Shown: piece by piece, positions 20,037 to 28,211 of the stretch
Numbering within the stretch: position 1 is the first letter of the stretch
Layout: the number at the start of each line of letters is the position of its first letter
Virus record (IMG/VR): IMGVR_UViG_3300048838_000262
Coordinates: 1 to 41,891 of that record
Source of the DNA: a virus
Strand: one strand, 5' to 3'
Length of the DNA: 41,891 bases
Position numbers and translations under genes: made by a program
The notes under the pieces: generated by a model
The model's input: the letters and a program-made list of their open reading frames with translations, nothing else
What the model was told of the DNA's origin: nothing
Databases searched by the model: none

Positions 20037-21046
20037 TTAGGTTAGTCTGGCGCACGGACGTTCATTGCTCCGACCATACTCCGTCCAGTCGCACTGACGA
20101 TTGGATGACAGAGGTACTAGATAGTCTCCAACAGGTAGGTGATATCGCCCTACGTGTTGGAGCTAATGCTATTTTGGACGGGGGAGATTTTTTTGATCCC
20201 AAGGTGCCCATGCGCATTAGTCACAAGCTGATGCAACGGGTTATTTCTCTCCATTCGACATACCCTTGTCCGGTCTATGCAAATGTCGGTAATCACGATT
20301 GTCGTCAGAGTCAGCTATCGGCCCTTCCAGAAGGCCCCTTGGGCTCCCTCATGGAGTCAGGGGTGTTCAAGCGATGCTACACGGTTCGAGATAAGGGACA
20401 GATCGTAGATCGACATTCGGTTGTGTTCGACGACTATGCCCGTAAGGTCAGGGTTGAAGGAATACCCTACCACGGACCTAAATACGACATGTCCTACTTC
20501 AAGGACATCCAGAAGGGGGACGCTGATTATTTAGTGGTCATGGCCCACGTTCTAGCCTCACCCCAGGGCGGGTCTATGTTTGCCGGAGAGGATATTGTTC
20601 GTTACTCCGACCTACTGGAGTTAAACCCGGAGGTGGATGTATGGATGTTCGGTCACTGGCATCAGGACCAGGGGGTTACTGAGATCGCTCCGAACAAGTG
20701 GGTCGTGAATATTGGTTCATTGACGCGAGGTTCCTTGACCCAAGATAACATCACTCGGATTCCAGGGGTCGCAGTCATCTCCTTTGGAGAAGTCGGTAGT
20801 GGTGGCAGGATTGATGTTCAAGTAGAGCGGCTGAATGTACGGCCCGCAGAGGAGGTGTTTGATCTCCAGAAGCGAGTCCGTGAGGAGGCCAAGGCGATGA
20901 CAATTGATGCCTTCGTGAACGAGGTACAGGAGTCATTGACCAAACGTGAGAAGGGTGAACTCACGGAGAGTATTCAGGGAATGAACATCCCCAACGCAGT
21001 GAAAGAAAGGACTTTGGAGCTACTAGAGAGGGCTTCTAAGCGGTAA
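20033..21046 (+). CDS. Mre11/SbcD-like nuclease
   Basis: This 337-aa protein is a calcineurin-like metallophosphoesterase of the Mre11/SbcD type (T4 gp47). All metal-binding motifs are visible: DVHCSDH (D9, H11), ILDGGDFFD, VGNHD, MAHVLAS and FGHWHQDQG. The C-terminal part (about 250-337) is the capping and Rad50-binding region, with charged helices. It processes DNA ends together with Rad50. It is translationally coupled to the nucleotidyltransferase gene and followed within 8 bp by a Cas4-like nuclease. Confidence 0.9.
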   Translation: MIRLVWRTDVHCSDHTPSSRTDDWMTEVLDSLQQVGDIALRVGANAILDGGDFFDPKVPMRISHKLMQRVISLHSTYPCPVYANVGNHDCRQSQLSALPEGPLGSLMESGVFKRCYTVRDKGQIVDRHSVVFDDYARKVRVEGIPYHGPKYDMSYFKDIQKGDADYLVVMAHVLASPQGGSMFAGEDIVRYSDLLELNPEVDVWMFGHWHQDQGVTEIAPNKWVVNIGSLTRGSLTQDNITRIPGVAVISFGEVGSGGRIDVQVERLNVRPAEEVFDLQKRVREEAKAMTIDAFVNEVQESLTKREKGELTESIQGMNIPNAVKERTLELLERASKR

Positions 21047-21054
21047 TATCAAGC

Positions 21055-21996
21055 ATGGCAAACATGAAGCCTTTGTTCTGGTCGCATTTGTACGACTACG
21101 AAAACTGCCCCCAGAAATTCCTGTGGACTTATGGGTGGGTTACTATTGACCTTGGAAATGGTTTGGGCAAGGGTAAGACCAAACCAGAGAGTTCTCGGCA
21201 TCATGCCGTCATGGGAATTGTCATCCAGGGTGTGTTGGAAGACTTGTACAACAAGGAGCTATGGAAGGATACGTCCGCTCCCCTGGAAACCACGCTTCGT
21301 AAGCTCACCGCTGAAAAACTATCCAAGGAACTTCAGAGAAATTACGTCGATTGGGGGAAGATCTCCTTTGAGGAGATTCATGACACTTGCGAGAACGGTG
21401 TCCTGGGGTATTTGAAGACCATGAAGGGTCAAAAGCTACTTGGACCTTATGCGAAGTCCGAGGTTGAGCTAAAAGCTCAGTTGACGGATGACCTAGTGAT
21501 TTCTGGACGTGCGGACTTCATCATTCAGAGGGAGGACAGCGGGGTGATGATCTTGGACGGCAAGAACAGCAAGACCAAGATGAAAAACGTGAACCCTGAC
21601 CAGTTGCGCTACTACGCCCTGTGTTTCTCTCTGATTCACCAAGCCTTACCCGATCGTTTGGCCTTCGTGTGGTTTCGCTACCCCTATGACGAATCCATTG
21701 GGGAGTCCGGGGTGGATTGGATTGAGTACACAAGCAGGGACTTGAAGTCGCTTTCGGATAGAGCAGTTGTTGCTCGTCAGGGTATGATCAAGGAGGATTT
21801 TCCCGCAAATCCTCAACCCTCCTACTGTAAAAACTGTGACTTTGAGGACATGTGTCCAGAGCGACAGGCACAGAAGGAAAATAACCGGAGAAAACGGGGT
21901 AAGAAAGGTTCGTCACTCCCTATCGTGACGGACAACAACTATCTGAAAAATGGTCCGGTCGAGATTGGGTTTTCCATAGACGACCTTTTGGAGTAA
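21055..21996 (+). CDS. PD-(D/E)XK nuclease with Fe-S cysteines (Cas4/RecB-like)
   Basis: This 313-aa protein starts with an S-x-L-x-x-Y-x-x-C-P motif (SHLYDYENCPQKF, Cys18) and has the nuclease core SGRADFIIQ...VMILDGKNSK, which supplies the Asp, Asp and Lys of PD-(D/E)XK, followed by the motif III helix QLRYYALCF. Three more cysteines sit at 258, 261 and 267 (YCKNCDFEDMC). One N-terminal and three C-terminal cysteines are the 4Fe-4S pattern of Cas4 and AddB. It probably acts as a single-strand exonuclease in recombination or end processing. No CRISPR array or other cas gene is present. Confidence 0.87.
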   Translation: MANMKPLFWSHLYDYENCPQKFLWTYGWVTIDLGNGLGKGKTKPESSRHHAVMGIVIQGVLEDLYNKELWKDTSAPLETTLRKLTAEKLSKELQRNYVDWGKISFEEIHDTCENGVLGYLKTMKGQKLLGPYAKSEVELKAQLTDDLVISGRADFIIQREDSGVMILDGKNSKTKMKNVNPDQLRYYALCFSLIHQALPDRLAFVWFRYPYDESIGESGVDWIEYTSRDLKSLSDRAVVARQGMIKEDFPANPQPSYCKNCDFEDMCPERQAQKENNRRKRGKKGSSLPIVTDNNYLKNGPVEIGFSIDDLLE

Positions 21997-22003
21997 TACG
22001 GAT

Positions 22004-22273
22004 ATGGATTTGGATGACAAACTGAGTTCGCTGATTAAGCGACGGAGTTCGCTTGAAACTGAAGTCCAGCGATTGCAGGGACGTAAGGAGCAAGCGGAGA
22101 AAAACCTGGCCCAGATTGAGGAGGAATGTCGGTCGAAAAAGATTGATCCCTCCAAGATTGATGAGGTCATTGCAGAGCTAGAGAGACTTTACGTGTCTCA
22201 AGTCGAAGAACTTGAGACTGACATCAAAAATGCTGAGCAGGCTTTGAGTGCATACACAGGAGATTCAAGATGA
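22004..22273 (+). CDS. Small coiled-coil protein, 89 aa
   Basis: The whole chain has a heptad pattern: LIKRRSSLETEVQRLQGRKEQ, a short break at KKIDPSK, then IAELERLYVSQVEELETDIK. It is one long helical hairpin. It lies between the Mre11/Cas4 genes and the clamp gene and overlaps the clamp start by 4 bp. Given the split Rad50 on either side, it could supply missing coiled-coil material or bridge the halves, but this is speculation. It has no zinc-hook cysteine pair. Confidence 0.7.
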   Translation: MDLDDKLSSLIKRRSSLETEVQRLQGRKEQAEKNLAQIEEECRSKKIDPSKIDEVIAELERLYVSQVEELETDIKNAEQALSAYTGDSR

Positions 22274-23412
22274 AAATTGAGGTTACTAAGAGAGATTTAG
22301 AGAGTGCCCTACAGGTAGTGACTATTGCGGCGGCTAGCACGGGTAGTGATTTGACCACCCACCTAGTTTTCCGTACACAGAACGAGAGAACCGAGGTTCT
22401 AGCCAACAATGGTCGCATTGGTTTGGTTTCCCCCTTGATTTGTAAGTCCTCCGATGAGGGGTCTTTTACGGTTGAGGCGTGGCGACTGAAACAGTGGATT
22501 TCTGCCGTCGAGGATTCGGTACTTACCCTAGAGTACGAAAACCACAAGGTTACGGCGTCTAGTCCCAAGGGATCGGTCAAGTTCAGTTCCTTGGACCCCG
22601 AGCATTTCCCCTATTGGGATGAGACCTTCTCCGCGACGGAGAAGGGGTACACGATGAAGGCCCGTCAGCTACATGCCGCCCTAAATCACGTCAAGATGTT
22701 CATTTCGGACAAGGACGTGAAGCGCCCTGCCTTGGCCGTGACCGAGATTAAGGAAGTCAACGGCAAGCGGCTACTCATGGCAACGGATAAGGCTTCTCTG
22801 GGCGTTGTAGAGCTTCCCGTGTTCGCAACCGCAAATTTCCGAGTGCATGGGAAAGACATCCCCTCCCTCAATGCGTTTCTAGGCGCATCCGGTGAGGAAG
22901 ACGTGGAGGTTCGTGAGCATTCGTCCCGTATGTTCATTATTCGTGGGGATGGGAGCATCCTCAATGTTGGACGCCCCGCTCATGCCTTCCCTGATATCAA
23001 CGTCTCGGATGAGGAGGACCAGTATCTTGTGACTGTCAAGGTAGCAGACCTAAAATCCTCGCTTAGCGCGCTCGCTGCTGGTGCATCCAAGGAGGATACC
23101 CGAGTATCTTTCCGAGTCGGAAAGGGCGAGTTGTACGTCAGTATGGCTAGCGCATCGGGTTCCAAGGACACTCTCCACATGGAGATTCAGGAGTTGAAGA
23201 TTAAGGAGGAGGCCCCCTCCCTTCCAGACACAGGGTTCGATCTTCCCAACACTTACGTCCTCAAGGCCCTGTCACAGACCAAGAATGACACGATCACCCT
23301 TGGTGTGAACGCAAAACTCAATGACCAGGGCAAGGTCAAGAGTGGATACGTCCGCATTAAAGAATCGCGTGACAGTGGGGTATACACGACAGTCCTAGTC
23401 TGGTTGACATGA
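22270..23412 (+). CDS. dnaN: DnaN-like sliding clamp (beta clamp)
   Basis: This 380-aa protein has the length and three-domain layout of a bacterial beta clamp. Seen are the N-terminal KIEVTKRDLESALQVV, the LLMATDKASLGVVELP segment matching the ATDGHRLA region, AHAFPDI matching the RFPD motif, and repeated VTVKVADLKSSL / ADL-type domain starts. The C-terminus ends VLVWLT rather than the usual MPMRL. The clamp tethers DNA polymerase to DNA and is loaded by the delta, delta-prime and DnaX-like proteins also encoded in this window. Genes on both sides overlap it by 4 bp. Confidence 0.8.
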   Translation: MKIEVTKRDLESALQVVTIAAASTGSDLTTHLVFRTQNERTEVLANNGRIGLVSPLICKSSDEGSFTVEAWRLKQWISAVEDSVLTLEYENHKVTASSPKGSVKFSSLDPEHFPYWDETFSATEKGYTMKARQLHAALNHVKMFISDKDVKRPALAVTEIKEVNGKRLLMATDKASLGVVELPVFATANFRVHGKDIPSLNAFLGASGEEDVEVREHSSRMFIIRGDGSILNVGRPAHAFPDINVSDEEDQYLVTVKVADLKSSLSALAAGASKEDTRVSFRVGKGELYVSMASASGSKDTLHMEIQELKIKEEAPSLPDTGFDLPNTYVLKALSQTKNDTITLGVNAKLNDQGKVKSGYVRIKESRDSGVYTTVLVWLT

Positions 23413-24068
23413 GTTCGTTGACTCCCCCACCTTCCGTTTCCAAGGCTACCGCTCTTCTTCACCGGGCGGTAGCCTTGCGTGACGCTATCCAAAATCAGGT
23501 GGTGGAAAACGACTCTAAAATCAAGGCTCTGGAGAATGAGGAGCAGCTACTTGAATTGGTAGCTGCCCTCATCAAGCGTTTAATTGACGAGGAGGTAACG
23601 GATGGTGTATCAGCGATTGAGAAACTGCAAACCGAGGGCTTGCAGGAAATTTTCTATGACCAGAACCTCTCCGTGAAGACCGAACTCGACGAACAGCGTG
23701 GTAAAATATCCGTGACCATGTACACGGTAGAGAAACGGGAGGATGGGACCGAAATCCAAGGGATGAGCGATGACCTTTTCGGAGGTGCTGTTCTTACTAT
23801 GGAAGAGGTTTTCATGCGTATCTCGGTTATCTACCGTCGAGGGTTACGTCCCTTCCTCATTATGGATGAGACTTTGGCAGCGGTGGCAGATAAGTATGTG
23901 GACAGGGCGGCTGGCTTTTTGTCTACTCTGTGTGAGCGTTTAGGTTTCGACATGCTCCTTATCAGTCACGATGATGCGGTTGTGGGAGCGGCACAGACGG
24001 CGTATCATGTAGACAAGGTTGGGACAAAAGCGAAATTTAAACCTCTGGTCAGAAAGGCTAGCGAATGA
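23409..24068 (+). CDS. Rad50/SbcC C-terminal half (ABC ATPase C-lobe)
   Basis: This 219-aa protein begins with a coiled coil (about residues 12-75), then has the C-lobe of an SMC/Rad50 ATPase: a degenerate signature LFGGAV (about 123-128, where LSGGE or LSGGQ is usual), Walker B FLIMDE (149-154) with the following D-loop, and the H-loop LLISHDD (near 190). It has no Walker A and no zinc hook. These are exactly the parts missing from the protein at 17761-18843, so the two should form one ATPase head. It overlaps the clamp gene by 4 bp. A stand-alone ABC-type fragment with another job is less likely. Confidence 0.8.
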   Translation: MSSLTPPPSVSKATALLHRAVALRDAIQNQVVENDSKIKALENEEQLLELVAALIKRLIDEEVTDGVSAIEKLQTEGLQEIFYDQNLSVKTELDEQRGKISVTMYTVEKREDGTEIQGMSDDLFGGAVLTMEEVFMRISVIYRRGLRPFLIMDETLAAVADKYVDRAAGFLSTLCERLGFDMLLISHDDAVVGAAQTAYHVDKVGTKAKFKPLVRKASE

Positions 24069-24535
24069 AAACCGAGAGTCAAATTCGCCACAAGCTGAAG
24101 CAGGTTATTTTCCGTCACAAGAAGAAATTTCTTGAGGCGAGAATGAAGTGCTCTCCAGAAAACTGTGCTAGCAATAAGCTAGTCAAGTTACGAACCCCTC
24201 ATGGTCACCAGAATTTCCGAGTCTGCGCATTCAAAAATGACAGCGTGGATCAAACAGACATGATCTGCGACCCGAACATGGGAGGGATGAAACAGGCGGA
24301 ATCCTGCCCTTATTTCACCCTTCGCTATGAGGCAGAGATCTTGAAAGACATGTTTGCGTCAAGGCTTGGGCTGGATGGGACCGAGGTTGAGTTCAGTTTT
24401 TTGGCCAAGGAGTACCCGGATGTAATCGCCCTCCTGTGGGTGTTAGGGGATTCGACCCCGGATAAGCAAGGGGTGTTTAGCCTCTCTCGTGTGTTCCAGA
24501 ACATAGACTTGGAGAATGAAGATGACGGAACCTAA
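24065..24535 (+). CDS. Hypothetical Cys-containing protein, 156 aa
   Basis: The basic N-terminus (IRHKLKQVIFRHKKKFLEAR) is followed by five cysteines spread over residues 29-81 (MKCSPENC, RVCAF, MICDP, ESCPYF), so a zinc or Fe-S site is likely. The C-terminal half is helical and acidic. I cannot name it. It is coupled by 4-bp overlap to the Rad50 C-half and overlaps the next gene, which in turn overlaps the primase. It might supply a nucleic-acid-binding zinc module to the primase, which lacks one, but this is a guess. Confidence 0.6.
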   Translation: MKTESQIRHKLKQVIFRHKKKFLEARMKCSPENCASNKLVKLRTPHGHQNFRVCAFKNDSVDQTDMICDPNMGGMKQAESCPYFTLRYEAEILKDMFASRLGLDGTEVEFSFLAKEYPDVIALLWVLGDSTPDKQGVFSLSRVFQNIDLENEDDGT

Positions 24536-25058
24536 CAACTCGATTGCCGAATTGGTCAACCTGAACCACCTGATCAAAAACAAGCAGGTTCCTCTCCTCA
24601 TGGAGTTTGAGGTAAACCCGGATTTAGCCCCCTTCTTGGTGAGTTCCCCCAAGGGCCTGATATGGATCGAGAAAGCCGGAGAAAACAGTCAAGTCCGGGC
24701 GGCTCCTACAAAAATGAGTTATCTTCAGAGGAACCTGCTATTGGACCTTCTGGAGAAGTCTATTGAGGAACGGTGGGGAAATGTGTTCCCTATGTCAGAG
24801 GAAGGCGTAAAAGCCTGCCTCGAACATCTCAATGAATTTGGGGAGATTGAGATTTTAGCTCATCCGAAACAGGACACTTTTGGACAAGAAGTTGTTCAGG
24901 TTTCTTGGGTTCCCAAGGGATGCCTTGTATTCGTTCCAAAGGAACGAGGGTACCTTGGAAGCATTGGGGTATTCAGAACGGGTGAGAAGGTTGTGTTGAT
25001 CCACAATCCTAGACTTGGGGTTGCAATCGCCTATGACAATGCAACAGTGGTTGAGTGA
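24522..25058 (+). CDS. Hypothetical protein, 178 aa
   Basis: I do not recognise this protein. It has an N-terminal beta-rich part (PLLMEFEVNPDLAPFLV, LIWIEKAG), a middle helical stretch (SYLQRNLLLDLLEKSIEERWG) resembling a small winged-helix, and a C-terminal beta part. The ATG at 24522 is preferred because GGAG lies 7 nt before it; ATG 24516 adds two residues. It overlaps the upstream gene by 14 bp and the primase gene by 26 bp, so it is part of the same translationally coupled run and may be a primase partner. Confidence 0.65.
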   Translation: MTEPNNSIAELVNLNHLIKNKQVPLLMEFEVNPDLAPFLVSSPKGLIWIEKAGENSQVRAAPTKMSYLQRNLLLDLLEKSIEERWGNVFPMSEEGVKACLEHLNEFGEIEILAHPKQDTFGQEVVQVSWVPKGCLVFVPKERGYLGSIGVFRTGEKVVLIHNPRLGVAIAYDNATVVE

Positions 25059-25716
25059 AGCCTTTCGTGACTCTTATTTGAGCGAGGAGGCTCGGGACTA
25101 CCTTTTGGCTCGTGGGGCTTTGTCGAACACGATTGAGGAGATGGGGGTGGTAACTTTTGTCCCTCCTGTGTCAGAGTGTCCTAGCCCCGAGTTCGCTACT
25201 AAGTTCGGGAAGCACTTCGAGTTTTTTGAGGGAAAACTCATGTTTCCGATTTACAGTCCTCTGGGAGCCCTCATTGGTTTCGACTCCCGAAGCGTTGAGG
25301 CCAAGGATTTGATCCGTTTCCACTTGAAGGAAGCCTCCTGGAATCCCGTGTTTCATGGGATGCCCAAAGCGATGCACCGGATCTGGAAGGGGGCGGACAT
25401 TTGGATTGTCGAGGGGGTGTTCGATTTGTTCGCCCTGGAACATATCCTCCCTGACTGTGCTATTATCGGGGTTGGACCAGCGCACTTGAACTTTAAACAC
25501 TTGGAGTTCCTACGAAGGTGGAAAAACCATGTCAACCTTTGCTTGGACCAAGATGATGCGGGTCGGAGAGGGATGAAGAAAGCCTTCGAGGATCTACAAA
25601 GATGGAAGATCTCGTGTAGAATGGTCGCGTATGGTAAGACCGGGGATGATCCCGGTGCAATTTGGACTCGCGGAGGCGTAAAGAGCTTGCAAGAGTCATT
25701 CAAACTCTACTTGTGA
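25033..25716 (+). CDS. DnaG-like primase core with Toprim domain
   Basis: This 227-aa protein has a KLMFPIYSPLGALIGFDSRSV segment split by its usual turn (the DnaG G-R-x-x-F-P-I / G-F-G-G-R region) and a Toprim domain with IVEGVFDLFAL (catalytic Glu) and CLDQDDAGRRG (the DxD pair). It probably makes RNA primers for replication. It lacks the N-terminal zinc-binding domain and the helicase-binding C-terminus of bacterial DnaG (about 600 aa), so partners are expected. The ATG at 25033 is chosen over an upstream in-frame TTG. It overlaps the preceding gene. Confidence 0.8.
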   Translation: MTMQQWLSEAFRDSYLSEEARDYLLARGALSNTIEEMGVVTFVPPVSECPSPEFATKFGKHFEFFEGKLMFPIYSPLGALIGFDSRSVEAKDLIRFHLKEASWNPVFHGMPKAMHRIWKGADIWIVEGVFDLFALEHILPDCAIIGVGPAHLNFKHLEFLRRWKNHVNLCLDQDDAGRRGMKKAFEDLQRWKISCRMVAYGKTGDDPGAIWTRGGVKSLQESFKLYL

Positions 25717-25730
25717 AAGGAAACACTACT

Positions 25731-26261
25731 ATGGCAATGGATATGTGGAAAGCGGGTCCAGAGACCCAAAAGATGATGATCGACCTTATCAATCAGTATC
25801 ACCCAAGTCTCGTTCTGATCCAGGATGAGATCGTGATTATCTTCCGTGAGAAGGCAAGTGCCTCCAACGGGCAGGTGTGCTTGGGTAAGACGAAGAAAGC
25901 ACCTCCGTCGTTGGCTCTCTTGACGGACAAGAACTATCAGTACCGTTTCGTCATCGAACTTGCTGGGGACCAGTGGAACACTCTGAACGACACGCAGCGA
26001 ATGGCCCTTATCGACCATCACCTGTGCTCCATTGTCGTGGAGGAGGATGCTAACTCGGGTGAGATCAAGTGCTCGATTCGTCAGCCGGACTTCACGGGAT
26101 TCAAGGATGAGGTTGCTCGCTGGGGTATGTGGCGTCCGCTGGACGATGAAACCCTTACCGCCGTCGAGAAGATGTTCGAGGGTGCGGCTAAGGACGCTCC
26201 CAAGAAGCGTAGTCGCGCTGCGGGTGACGCTGCCGACATTATTGACAACGCGATGAACTGA
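25731..26261 (+). CDS. Phage metallopeptidase-like protein with degenerate active site
   Basis: This 176-aa protein matches the layout of the putative phage metallopeptidase family: an N-terminal strand region, FVIELAGDQWNTLNDTQRMALIDH, then VVEEDANSG and PDFTGFKDEVARWGMW. Family members carry HELCH after the helix; here the string is HHLCS, so the catalytic Glu and second His are both missing. It is therefore probably not a peptidase and may have a binding role. The C-terminus is basic and Ala-rich (KKRSRAAGDAADII). AAAGGAAA precedes the ATG. Confidence 0.65.
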   Translation: MAMDMWKAGPETQKMMIDLINQYHPSLVLIQDEIVIIFREKASASNGQVCLGKTKKAPPSLALLTDKNYQYRFVIELAGDQWNTLNDTQRMALIDHHLCSIVVEEDANSGEIKCSIRQPDFTGFKDEVARWGMWRPLDDETLTAVEKMFEGAAKDAPKKRSRAAGDAADIIDNAMN

Positions 26262-26269
26262 GGTGTTGT

Positions 26270-27691
26270 TTGAGCCTTGACGACAAATACCGTCCTAGAG
26301 CGTACAGTGATGTACTAGGGCAGAAATCGACCATTTCTGTTCTAAAGGAGTTGGTCAAAAAGCGTCAAGGCTTTCGGCAAAGCTATGTCTTTGCTGGACA
26401 GTTTGGCTCTGGCAAAACTACCCAAGCACGTATTTTTGCCAGAGCCCTACTGTGCGAATCCCCTGTGGATGGGGAGGCATGTGACAAATGCCCCTCCTGT
26501 TTGACTATGCTTGATCCCATGAGAACCCACGAAGATTTCGTGGAGGTGGATGCGGCGAATCACTCCAAAAAGGAGGACATCGCCCAAATCGTGGAGGATA
26601 TCAAGTACGGCTCCTTTTCTGGCAGACAACGGCTCTACCTTTTTGACGAGAGCCATGAGTTGTCCAAGTCAGCGATGGATGCCCTTCTACTTCCCCTGGA
26701 GAATACTCGCCCTGGTACCGAGGATAAACAGCTAGTCTGTATTTTCTGTACTACGGAGCCCTCGAAAATGCGGGGTGCTATTCTTTCTCGTTGCGCTCCT
26801 GTGTTCAAGATTGAGGTGATGCCTCCAGACGCTATTGCAGACTATCTGGCGATGATTTGCGATAAAGAGGGGTTCGAGTATGAACCCCAGGCGTTGAAGA
26901 TTATTGCCGAGTCTACCGAGTGTCACATTCGTGACTGTCTGAAAGCCCTAGAGGGGATCTCTACTGTTGGCAAGGTGGACGTGACCAATGTTACGACCTA
27001 CCTCCAAATGGACGCTAATCCGTTGTTCCTCGACGTGTTAGATAACATCGGAGGCGACTTTGCGAAGGTTCTTGATGCCTGTCAGCAATTGTCCATGAAG
27101 GTGTCTCCCGCAACGGCTTATGAGAGCCTGGCAGAGTTGTCCATGTTGGCGTACCGCACGGTCCATGCTCCAGGCGTGGCAATCCCATCTTTCTGGGATT
27201 CCGCTAGGATCAAGCAAGTGGGGACCAAGCACTCTGAATTCTTAATTCAGTTCGCACAGGTGTTTGGGTCACGCCCCGCACACTCGAACCACTCGATGCT
27301 TTTGTGCGACATTTCTTCGCTGCACCAAAAAAGAACGGGGTTGGTGGTTCAGGCGACTTCAACCCAAGTCGTAAATCTACCCGTACAACAGGCACAAGGC
27401 CCTGAAATCGGGCATAGTCAACTTAAACAGATTGACTTGTCGAATTCTGCGCCGATCGCGGATCAAAAACCAAGTAACTATGGTAATATGGAACCAGTAG
27501 TCACAGCACTTGGGGTCTATGTAGACCCAAGAGCCCAAGGTTTAAACTCACATGTTCCAACGATCGGAAATTCGAAAGTACCTGCTTTGTCCTCGAACGA
27601 ATTCGCTGATATTCTGCACCGTAGGGTTGTGGAGTTGACGGAGGAAAACCGTGGCGGATCGTCGAGACGGAATAACGTGGGTAGCTCTTGA
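26270..27691 (+). CDS. dnaX: DnaX-like clamp-loader ATPase (gamma/tau)
   Basis: This 473-aa protein has the DnaX layout: KYRPRAYSDVLGQ at the N-terminus, Walker A GQFGSGKT at residues 43-50, a zinc motif C-x8-C-x2-C-x2-C in CESPVDGEACDKCPSC, Walker B LYLFDESHEL, LLLPLENT, sensor 1 FCTTEP and the SRC motif ILSRCAPVF. The region after about residue 360 is Gln/Ser-rich and not conserved. It drives ATP-dependent clamp loading. The start is TTG at 26270, supported by GAGG about 6 nt upstream and by the fit to the family's first residues. It overlaps the NusG-like gene by 41 bp. Confidence 0.9.
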   Translation: MSLDDKYRPRAYSDVLGQKSTISVLKELVKKRQGFRQSYVFAGQFGSGKTTQARIFARALLCESPVDGEACDKCPSCLTMLDPMRTHEDFVEVDAANHSKKEDIAQIVEDIKYGSFSGRQRLYLFDESHELSKSAMDALLLPLENTRPGTEDKQLVCIFCTTEPSKMRGAILSRCAPVFKIEVMPPDAIADYLAMICDKEGFEYEPQALKIIAESTECHIRDCLKALEGISTVGKVDVTNVTTYLQMDANPLFLDVLDNIGGDFAKVLDACQQLSMKVSPATAYESLAELSMLAYRTVHAPGVAIPSFWDSARIKQVGTKHSEFLIQFAQVFGSRPAHSNHSMLLCDISSLHQKRTGLVVQATSTQVVNLPVQQAQGPEIGHSQLKQIDLSNSAPIADQKPSNYGNMEPVVTALGVYVDPRAQGLNSHVPTIGNSKVPALSSNEFADILHRRVVELTEENRGGSSRRNNVGSS

Positions 27692-28211
27692 ACTCACTCG
27701 ACCCGGTGAAAGACTGGTCGAGGAGGGTTTATTTGAAAGCGAAATAAGACGGGTTCTAGGTGTAGATGACACCTGGCCCGTCTTTGTCCCATCTAAAATC
27801 TACGAAAAGAGAGGCAAAAAAGTAGCCGTCCATCTCATGGAGGGGTATGCTTTTGTTGGAACGGGCTTGGATGAAGTCCGTTATTTTCGTTTAGAGGGGT
27901 CGAAGTACATTGAAAAGGTTATGGCTCAAGTAGGTGTAAGGAATATGCGGGTTCTGTCCGTTATTCCTGATGCCCACATACGTGAGTTAAAAAAGCAATT
28001 GGCTCAGGAGGTGTCCACGGATATTGTGCCTGGGATGGTAGTCAAGGTGACCGAGGGGGTGTATGCGAAACTCGAAGGGGAGGTCAAGGATGTGGAGGGC
28101 GATCATGCGGTCGTCCATTTTGTGCTTCGTTCGTTAGAGGTATTGGCGAAGATACCCAAAGTGTTTTTAGATACGAATTGGAGCGAAGATGATGAAGTCG
28201 TCGTGGAGTGA
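27651..28211 (+). CDS. NusG-like transcription factor
   Basis: This 186-aa protein has an N-terminal NGN-type domain (WVALELTRPGERLVEEG, FVPSKIYEKRGKKV, LMEGYAFVG) and a C-terminal KOW domain (PGMVVKVTEGVYAKLEGEVKD split over residues 130-150, then HAVVHFVLRSLEVLAKIPKVFLD). NusG proteins bind RNA polymerase and control pausing and termination, so this one probably modifies transcription of phage genes. The start is GTG at 27651 behind GGAGG. It is nested at the end of the DnaX gene and overlaps the sigma-like gene by 23 bp. Confidence 0.8.
   Translation: MADRRDGITWVALELTRPGERLVEEGLFESEIRRVLGVDDTWPVFVPSKIYEKRGKKVAVHLMEGYAFVGTGLDEVRYFRLEGSKYIEKVMAQVGVRNMRVLSVIPDAHIRELKKQLAQEVSTDIVPGMVVKVTEGVYAKLEGEVKDVEGDHAVVHFVLRSLEVLAKIPKVFLDTNWSEDDEVVVE

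Noticed and set aside
21055-21996. CRISPR system suggested by the Cas4-like nuclease
   Set aside because: No direct-repeat array and no other cas gene is present in the window.
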